Assembly: GCA_023105745.1 (NCBI GenBank) | Contig: JALGQZ010000013.1 | Span: 23,756,605-23,820,604, forward strand | Length of the DNA: 64,000 bases | Direction: 5' to 3' | Source: Austropuccinia psidii | Lineage: Eukaryota > Basidiomycota > Pucciniomycetes > Pucciniales > Sphaerophragmiaceae | Shown: positions 56,601 through 64,000 of the stretch, in pieces | Layout: the number at the start of each line of letters is the position of its first letter | How positions within the stretch are numbered: position 1 is the stretch's first letter | Program-made: the position numbers and the translations under genes | The notes under the pieces: model-generated | The model's database searches: none | Told to the model about the DNA's origin: nothing | Seen by the model: the letters and a program-made list of their open reading frames with translations, nothing else

Positions 56601-59506
56601 GGCATGATGGCAAATATAGACTGTGTGGAGACTTCAGAGCTCTGAACAACTACACAAAAGCAGACAGGTACCCTATACCCAGGATACCCCATGCTTTGGA
56701 TAAACTGGCAAAAGCCAAATACATAACCAAGATGGATTGTATGAACGGCTTCCACCAGAATGGAGTTAAACCAAATTCCATCAAACTACTCAGGATAATA
56801 TGCCATATGGGCATATATGAGTACACCAGGATGCCATTTGGCATCAAAAATGCACCATCCCAGTTCCAAAGGATGGTTGACACAATATTCCAAGAAGAAA
56901 TATTGGAAGGTTGGATGGTAGTATATATTGATGATATCATTATATACGCAGAGACATGGGAAGACCATGTACAATACATAGACAGAGTACTCAGTAAATG
57001 TACACCCATCAATCTGAATATTTCACTGAAAAAGTGTAATTTTGGCCAACAAGAGCTAATAGCTCTAGGACATAAAGTCTCAGGTCTTAGTCTGGCAATT
57101 GACCAGAATAAAGTAGCAGCAGTACTGCAAAAGCCGGTACCAAAGAGCATCAAAGAGATGCAATCTTTCCTAGGCTTCGCTAGCTACTATATAAACCACA
57201 TCAAAAATTTGCCCACATAACTAGTAGTTTATACAGGTTATGCTCAAAAGATGTAGGTTTTAAAATCACCAAGGAAAGAAGGGATGCATATGAGAGGATC
57301 AAACATGAACTCACAAATGCCCCTGTGCTAATCTTGCCTAACTTTGAACTACCATTCAAGCTATACATAGATGCAGCATGTAGCCAAGGCTTGGGAGCAG
57401 CCCTTCACCAAAGACAAATAGTAAATGGTGAACCAAGAGAGGGAGTAATATGTTACATCTCAAGGAAACTGAAAGATTCAGAAGCCAGGTATGGGGCCAC
57501 CCAGACTGAACTTCTATAACTAGTCTGGGCTCTAGCAAAAATCCATTATTATCTAAAGGGTGCAGTCTTTGAAGTCTACACAGATTGCACAGCCTTGAAG
57601 TCCTTACTGAACATGAAGACTACAAATAGACACATGCTGAGATGGCAAATAGCCATCCAGGAGTATAAAGGGAACATGACCATCATATACAAAGAAGGTA
57701 AGAGTCATACCAATGCAGATGGCCTTGGCAGATGGCCGCTGGATAATGTCAAGAGCAATCCAGCTTATGACCCTGAGGTGGCAGCCAAGATCCCTATCCA
57801 TTTTATGGAAATAGATAGGAGGAAGAGCTTCAGATTTTCTGAATGGGCACCAGAAAGTGGTACCCTTGAAAGTGGAAACACCAATTCAGAGGGAACAGAA
57901 ACTCCATATTGGGAATAAGCTCCTCAGAACTGCACAATGAAATTCTTACTGCAGTACTGAAGTCTTATGCCAAACACAAACAGTGTGGCATATTACTACA
58001 ACTCCTTAAACAAAATTACAGGAGTCCAGAACTGCAATCCCAGCTGGAAGAACCCTGGTTGAGGGCCTATAAGGATAACAAGTTCTTCCTCATAGATGGC
58101 CTGCTTTACCACAGATAAAAACACACAAGTGCACTCACAGTGGTAGATAGAGACCATATCTCTCTGATCCTGCCAGAATGCCATGACTGTGCCTATATGG
58201 GACACATGAGTGAAGACACAACCAAAGGGAGGGTAGCAAGCACAGCGTGGTGGCCCAAGTGGGAAAAAGAGTTAAGTCAAGACATCAGCACTTGTGAAAG
58301 ATGCCAAAAGGCAAACAGGAAACATGGGAATAAGTATGGGTTACTTCAACACATGGAGGAACCCAAACACCCATGGGAAACCATCAATATGGACTGGGTT
58401 ACAGGACTTGTCCCAGGAGGCAAAGAAAACTACAATGCCTTCTTAATAATAGCTGATAGGTTCAGCAATAGCATGAGGTTTCTACCATGCCATAAGGAGG
58501 ACACAGCCATGGATAATGCTCTGCTATTTTGGAATAACATCATATCTACCAGTGGAGTCCCTAAAATAATCATTAGTGATAGGGACCCAATATTCACATC
58601 TGAATTTTGGACCAACTTGTATGACATGCTTGGCACCAAGCTTGCATTTTCCACAGCTTACCATCCACAAAGAGATGGCCTAGCTGAAAGGATGATCCAG
58701 ACAATGGAGGATATCCTTAAAAGGTTCTGTGCCTATGGCATGGAATACAAGGACCATGAAGGATACACTCATGACTGGGTTACCCTTCTGCCATCTGTCC
58801 AACTGGCTTATGATACAAGTAAGCACTCTACCACAGGAAAAACACCTGCAGTGGTAGAGAAAGGGTGGAATGCCCTGCTGCCTGTGGATCACTTGAAGAA
58901 GAATGTTCTGACCATCCACCCCACAGCCAAAGACTTCCATGATATGTGGAAGAGGGCTTGTGACACAGCTTCCAAATGCATAGCTGAGGCAAAGGAATAT
59001 AATAAGCAGAGGTAGGAAAAGACACACATGGAACCTGACTTTAGGGACAGGGACCAGGTGCTAGTGTCCACACTGAACTTGAATAACCTTAAAGGACCTA
59101 AGAAAATGAGAGACTCATTTTTAGGGCCCATCACTATCATTAAATTGATAGGGAAGAATGCAGGGGAAGTCAAACTTACAGAGGAATTTTCCAGGAAGCA
59201 CCCAGTCTTTCCAGTAAGTTTGGTCAAGCCATACTTCCAAACGGAGGAGGACAAATTCCCCTCCAGGAAGAAGAACCCCACACCACCTGATATAGTAGAA
59301 GTGGAGGACTCTTCTGGATATGTGAGTAAAATCATCAAGGCCAGGAAGATCAGACTTAATGGGAAGGATCAAAGACAATACTTAGTCATATTCAAGAACC
59401 AGACAGCTGATAAGACAAATGGTTAGCAGAGGATGCCATACCAGATGGGAACCTTCATCTAAAGAGATTCAGAGCCTCTAGGAGGACTGAAAAGTCTCAT
59501 CTATGA
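53658..59506 (+). pseudogene. Gag-Pol polyprotein, family B (many lesions)
   Basis: The main frame starts at ATG 53658. In-frame stops are at 54789, 55227, 55269, 55440, 55482, 55686, 57517, 58116 and 59013; frameshifts fall near 56225, 57208, 57908 and 59415. Domains: gag with a coiled-coil-like part, CCHC knuckle CHNCGSTDHYSNNC (55515-55556), protease with the normal DSGA (55908-55919), RT with YIDD (56924-56935), RNase H (57355-57740, FKLYIDAA to NADGLGRW), integrase finger (58150-58310), integrase core with MDWVTG, SDRD and AERMIQ (58390-58700), GPI in place of GPF/GPY (59126), and a chromodomain-like end. The order and many motifs parallel family A. Confidence 0.93.
53680..54378 (+). pseudogene. 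Overlapping +1-frame ORF in gag region, family B
   Basis: This frame is at +1 relative to gag-pol, as in family A. It has TAG at 53746-53748 and TGA at 53944-53946, then runs open to TAA at 54376-54378. Between those stops the peptide is protein-like, with Trp-containing helical stretches (LQLHQLIKDLFQWSMDN, QATIQAIEEQL) and a helical end IQKLLDLVKDVHKNQK. The gag-pol frame over the same bases is Ser/Gln/Pro-rich. Size and placement match the family A overlapping frame. Confidence 0.45.
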
Positions 59507-59518
59507 TGAGTATTTTTT

Positions 59519-59530
59519 AGAGGGAGGGTA
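59519..59530 (+). other. Polypurine tract, family B
   Basis: AGAGGGAGGGTA, preceded by a T-run, directly abuts the 3' LTR. Confidence 0.8.
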
Positions 59531-60976
59531 TGTCAGCCTGTAACTCAAAACCAGCACACAAGCATGACAGCCAAAATACCATAAATTAATGGTGTAGCAA
59601 AGATACCACCAAAACATGGAACTGAGAGAAATTAGCTCAAAAGGTATCAAGCAAAAGAGGAAACTCACTTCTTTCTTAATATATAAGTCCCATCACCCTG
59701 GGACAAAGAATAAAAAAGTTATTCCTGCTCAAAGTTGTTGCTGAGCATAAACCTTACTTTTCACCTCTCATCTGAAATCCAGAAGGAGAGGCTTAACCCC
59801 ATCTTATGGGTATTCAAACGAAGCTCTAAGCCAGGCCTATACAATGGTACTAGCCAAACTGAGCTAGCACCAGTATTACTTGAGTAATGGCCAAATTCAG
59901 GCCAAATAAGGGTGAACAAAACATTCACCTCCATCTAACCTTTGCAGTTTTAGCGTGAGATACTTAAAGTGGGGTCTTTTTGGAAAGAGCACAATCAGGG
60001 CTATCTGATGGTGTCATCCATTTCCCCCTATCTCAACTAGAACAAAGGTTATCGGGCAAATAAGCTCCATACAGCTTTTTGTCTACACCACGCAAATGTA
60101 CAAAAGTCTTGTACATGGGATACCTTTGCCATATTTAGTGATAACCATATCAAATGAGGAACCATTGTGTAGAGCACATACAGTGCTACACACTGAACCA
60201 ATTTTGAGGTTGATATCTCAAGAATTGATGAAGGAATGGCTGTTTTAAGGTCAGATTCCCACCTGCTGTCATATACAGCCTTACCATGGGAGAATGTCCC
60301 ATAATTAAAAAAAATCATGAATATGAGGTGTCAAATAGACAAAGGAGCTTGTTTTTCCTTCAATACCTCATATGTCAGCCAATACTGGGGTCCCATACAG
60401 TTTTTGTACAGCATTCTACTCGTCATACACATCAGAATCAGGCTTTGAGGTCCCCAGATGAAAGTTTTCACCCTGTATTGGTGAAAACTGCCCAGATGTG
60501 GTTTCAAAACCACATCTGAGCCCAATACTGGCTATAAAGGTCTTTGCAAACCACAAGCCTGTCCCAGAGAGTGAATAAATCTTCACCTCCTCTTTCTGGA
60601 AAGGTCTAGCACCCTTTCCACCCCATTTCAGGATAAAAAGGAGGCTTTTCACAGCCAGAATTTCTTTCCTCAGCCAGCTCTTAAGTTCCTACTTAGTACA
60701 ACTTTCAAAAACAGTTATACTCTTGGAAATTAACCAGGTATAATGATAATTTCCATTACTGTAGACTTTCTTATTGTAACCCAACAGGTAAAGTTGCACC
60801 CAGGGCTTTCAATAGTGCTCACCACCACTATTCCACAATAGCAAAGCCCTCTTATTTTTATTATAAACCCTTATCATCAACAAATGCTTTTCTTTTAAAC
60901 CTTAATCACTGTGTCACAGTCATAGTTAAAGTTTTAAACAGTCTAATTACTTCTTTATCATAGAATCAGCCCGACA
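59531..60976 (+). repeat. 3' LTR of family B, 1446 bp
   Basis: It starts TGTCAGCC and ends CCCGACA before the CAAGG duplication. The 12-bp hairpin is conserved at 60493-60504 and 60507-60518. Confidence 0.95.
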
Positions 60977-63884
60977 CAAGGGGATATGGACCTTCCTCCT
61001 TTGTCTTTTCTTGAAGCCCTGGAGGAGCAGTGGGATGAGGAGGAAGATCCAGATGAGATTGAAAGTGTGCTGAAAGTAGTCCCTCCTGCTTATCACCAAT
61101 ATTTGGATGCATTATCCAAGGTGAAAGCAGAGAAACTCCCTTCACACCGTGCCTGTGATCATCATATCAAGCTGGAGGGTCTTCTACATCCAGTTGGTGT
61201 TATCTACTCTCTATCAAACATGAGTCAGAAACACTACAGGCTTACATTTCAGAGAATGGAGGGAAATATTTCATCAGGCCAAGCTCCCCTTCAAGAGGAG
61301 CGTTTGCCCTTTTTGTTAAGAAAAAGGATGGTGGCCTTTGTTTGTGTGTTGACTACCACAAGCTTAATGCTGTCACTAGGAAGAACAGGTACCCTGTTCC
61401 TCCAATGAATCAGCTCCTTACTTTCTTTAACAGTTCTGCTATCTTGTACAAGATAGATTTTCAGGTGCTTATAATCTCCTGAGAATTAAAGAGGGGGATC
61501 AGCAATTAACTGCCTTTAGAGCTAAATATGGTAGTTATGGGTATTTGGTTATGCCATTTGGCTTGACCAATGCTACTGCTTCATTCTAGAATCTTGTGAA
61601 TTACATCTTTTCAGATTTCTTGGATAATTTTGTGATAGTCTACTTAGATGATATTATGGTCTTCTCTGGTTCTGAGGAGGAACTACTCAAACATGTGACA
61701 TCTGTCCTCCAAAGACTGAGGGATAATAATTTGTGTGCTAAAGCCTCAAAGTGTATATTTCATTCCTGAAGTGAGGAATAATTGGGCTATGTTGTTTCAA
61801 GTGAAGGTGTGAAGATGGATTCTTCCAAAGTTCAGCAAATCCTCAATTGGCCTCAGCCAAAGAACATCAAGGCACTTCAGTCTTTCCTTGGCTTTGCCAA
61901 CTTCTATCGCTGATTTATCAAAAATTATTACAAAAGGTCCCTGCTCTCACTTCCCTCCTTGAAAAGGATTCTCCCTTTATCTTCAATGAGGAAGTTCTTA
62001 GTCAGTTTCATATACTCAAAGAAGCTTTCATCACTTCTCCTATCTTATCCCATTTCAATCCTTCTCTACCAACTATTGTAGAGACTGATGCTTCTGATTA
62101 TGCCTAGGGGGCTATACTGAGTCAGGTGAATGACTCAGCACAGCATCCCATTGCATTTGATAGTGGCAGGCTCCTCCCAGCTGAGCTCAACTATGGAATT
62201 TATGACAAGGAACTCCTTGGCATAGTTTGGGCTCTCAAGAACTGGAGAGGCTTTCTTCTTTCTTTTTCTGATTCCTTTTAAGTCTTGAAAGACCACTCTT
62301 TCCTTCAATATTTTATGTCTTCCAAAGTTCTTACTTGTTGTCAAGCCCGTTGGGCAGAGTTTCTCTCTGAATTTCACTTCTCTCTCACTTACTGCCCAGG
62401 AAAACTGGCCACTTTACCAGAAGCATTATAACATCTGGACAACGTGTACCTTGCAAGGAAGTGGACTTCATCAGCAAGAATCCTCAAAATTTTCATCAAG
62501 TTCTCAAGCAAAATGAAATTAAAGAGTCAAGATTTTTCTCAATCAAAGTTGAAGTGTTCTCAGATTAAGTTGATCAAATTCAGAAGGAGTTATGGCAAGA
62601 CAAAGATTATAAGGAAATTCTGAAGAAATTAGCAAGAGGTGAATCAGTCTCAGATTATTCTCTTGAACCTCATTCCAAATTGTTATTATTCAAAGATAGA
62701 GTAGTCATCCCAAGCTATCATGGCCTTGAATTGGATATCTTTCAAAAGTATCATCACTCACCATTGGCTTGTCATCCAGGCCAGGAGAAGAACCTCAAGC
62801 TCATAAAGAGGGATATTCATTGGGCTGGCATGAGTCAAATTGTCAAGGACTATGTGTCCTCATGTTAGCAATGTTCAAGAAGCAAGAATGTTTTCCATAA
62901 GCAGTTTGTATTACAAAACCTCTTCATATTCCATCTGGCCCTTGGAATTCATTATCAATTTACTTTGCTACTCACTTGCCTCTGTCAAGAAACTTTGCTT
63001 CAATTTTTGTAGTTGTAGCCAGTTCTCCAAAATGCCAATCTTTATTCCAACTTATTCAGCAATCACTGCTTTGGAATTAGCTCAAATCTTCAGTAGTCAT
63101 GTCTTTTCCAAACATGGTCTTCCAATAAGTATTGTCAGTGATAGAGGTTCTTTAATTGTTTCATCATTTTTAACTCAATTATGTCACCAGCCCAAGATAT
63201 CAAGAGATCTTTCAACTGCCCTTCACCCTGAAACAGATGGACAGAAAGAGAGGGAGGGTAAGTCATATTCTAGAACAGTGTCATCATATGTATGTCAGAT
63301 ACCATCAAGATGTCTGGCACACCTGGCTGCCTCTGGATCAATTTGGCTATAATAATGCAGAACATGAATCAACAAAAGTATCACCTTTCTTCACCATTTA
63401 GAGAAGAACTCCCAGCGCCCTGATTTCCAAACTGGAGACAAAGTATGGGTAACTTCCAAGAACATCAAGACAACAAGACCCACCAAGAAACTCAGAAAGA
63501 TGGTTGGGACCCTTTGAAGTTCTGAAGAATATTGGAAGCCATGCATATCACCTCAAGTTTCCTCAACAGTGGAAGTCAGTTCACCCTGTCTTTCATGTGT
63601 CCTTGGTAGAACCAGTGAAGCAATCAAGTATCCCAGATCAACATCAATTGCCACCACCACCAGTCATAGTGGAAGAGAAAGAAGAATGGGAAGTAGCTAA
63701 GGTTCTGGACGCAAAACTCAAGAGAGGTATATTATGGTACCTTGTGAAGTGGAAAGGAATCAATGATGACCCAGAAAGAGCAACTTGGGAACCAGCTTCC
63801 AAAATTTCCAACTTGCAAGATCTTTTCAAGGATTTCTACACTTTGTATCCTGAAAAGCCTGGCCCAAATACATCAAGAGTTTGA
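60977..63884 (+). pseudogene. Pol 3' part, family C copy 2 (right of family B insertion)
   Basis: It continues the pol frame from the CAAGG duplication. The RT keeps the blocks deleted in copy 1, including VCVDYHKLNAVTRKNRYPVPPMNQ-like readings near 61340-61420 and YLDD at 61641-61652, but frames shift near 61310 and 61800. RNase H has an intact TDASDY followed by a TAG at 62105-62107. The integrase finger contains TAG in place of a codon at 62866-62868. The core (63000-63330) is frameshifted with SDRG retained. About 140 bp of the integrase C-terminal part is deleted near 63413. The last piece, 63504-63884, encodes the C-terminal domain and a good chromodomain (LWYLVKWKG...ATWEPAS). Confidence 0.88.
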
Positions 63885-64000
63885 TTTTATTGTGCGTGGT
63901 GGGGATTGGAGTTTACAAAAGTAAGTTCCTCTCCTGGCATGTACCTTGAAGGGGATATTCTACCCAAATATGTTGTAAGTATCACCTTGGCCACTTTGTG
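63885..64000 (+). other. Start of family C copy 2 3' untranslated region
   Basis: It matches 39195-39310 of copy 1 nearly base for base; the remainder and the 3' LTR lie beyond the window. Confidence 0.8.

Larger units (their letters stand above)
51290..60976 (+). mobile_element. Ty3/Gypsy chromovirus-like element, family B
   Basis: A full-length element flanked by the target duplication CAAGG at 51285-51289 and 60977-60981. LTRs are 51290-52728 and 59531-60976, with TGTCAG/ATGACA or CCGACA ends. They differ at roughly one base in ten by eye over the first 150 bases, so the insertion is older than family A copy 1 yet younger than family C copy 2, which it splits. The gag-pol has at least nine nonsense codons and four frameshifts. 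Confidence 0.95.
47366..64000 (+). mobile_element. Family C copy 2, split by a family B element, runs off window
   Basis: The 5' LTR ends at 48495, the leader runs to 49298, gag is 49299-50623, and pol begins 50617-51289 and continues at 60977-63884. The interruption is the family B element with duplication CAAGG. Joining the flanks is collinear with copy 1 (34460-34520). The 3' LTR lies outside the window. Confidence 0.9.

Overview
The window is almost wall-to-wall transposable elements from an AT-rich eukaryotic genome, most likely a rust fungus (Pucciniales). The basis is indirect: chromodomain-bearing Ty3/Gypsy polyproteins, very long LTRs, 60-70 nt candidate introns, and a Mutator-like transposase followed by an OTU domain. 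From memory, close relatives of the three Ty3/Gypsy families occur in very large, transposon-expanded rust genomes such as Austropuccinia psidii; no search was run. No host gene was recognised.

Layout. (1) 1-9970: family A copy 1 (plus), nearly complete. Its 5' LTR is cut by the window edge. The 1974-codon gag-pol frame is broken only by two nonsense codons, and the LTRs look about 99% identical. (2) 9971-10922: host-like spacer. (3) 10923-22830: family A copy 2 (minus), older and heavily mutated, flanked by target duplication ATATC. A solo LTR of the same family (20141-21965, duplication CAGAC) sits inside its 5' LTR. (4) about 22919-27300: wreck of a Mutator-like element (minus) with FAR1-like, transposase and OTU segments. 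(5) 28252-30196: solo LTR of a fourth family, E (minus). (6) 30460-30965: ~110-140 bp tandem repeats. (7) 31934-41501: family C copy 1 (plus), degenerate, interrupted in the integrase by a second family E solo LTR (36019-37937, duplication CTTGC). (8) 41502-47365: dispersed repeat D, unassigned DNA, a hairpin-forming tandem array (44672-44962) and a minisatellite (45196-45440). (9) 47366-64000: family C copy 2 (plus, runs off the window), split by a complete but dead family B element (51290-60976, duplication CAAGG).

How the pieces work. Families A and B each encode one long Gag-Pol frame (CCHC knuckle, aspartic protease, RT, RNase H, DD35E integrase, GPF motif, chromodomain-like tail). In both, the 5' part of gag overlaps a second open frame at +1. 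A small candidate intron just upstream would, if removed, connect an upstream exon to that overlapping frame; if retained, the gag-pol ATG inside the intron remains. Family C instead has separate gag and pol frames offset by -1 with a slippery-type G GGA AAA heptamer two codons before the gag stop. It also shows a 14-nt complementarity between its LTR and the bases just downstream of the LTR, as in Tf1-type self-primed elements. These three are the best leads. Splice junctions, frameshifting and priming are all inferred from sequence alone.
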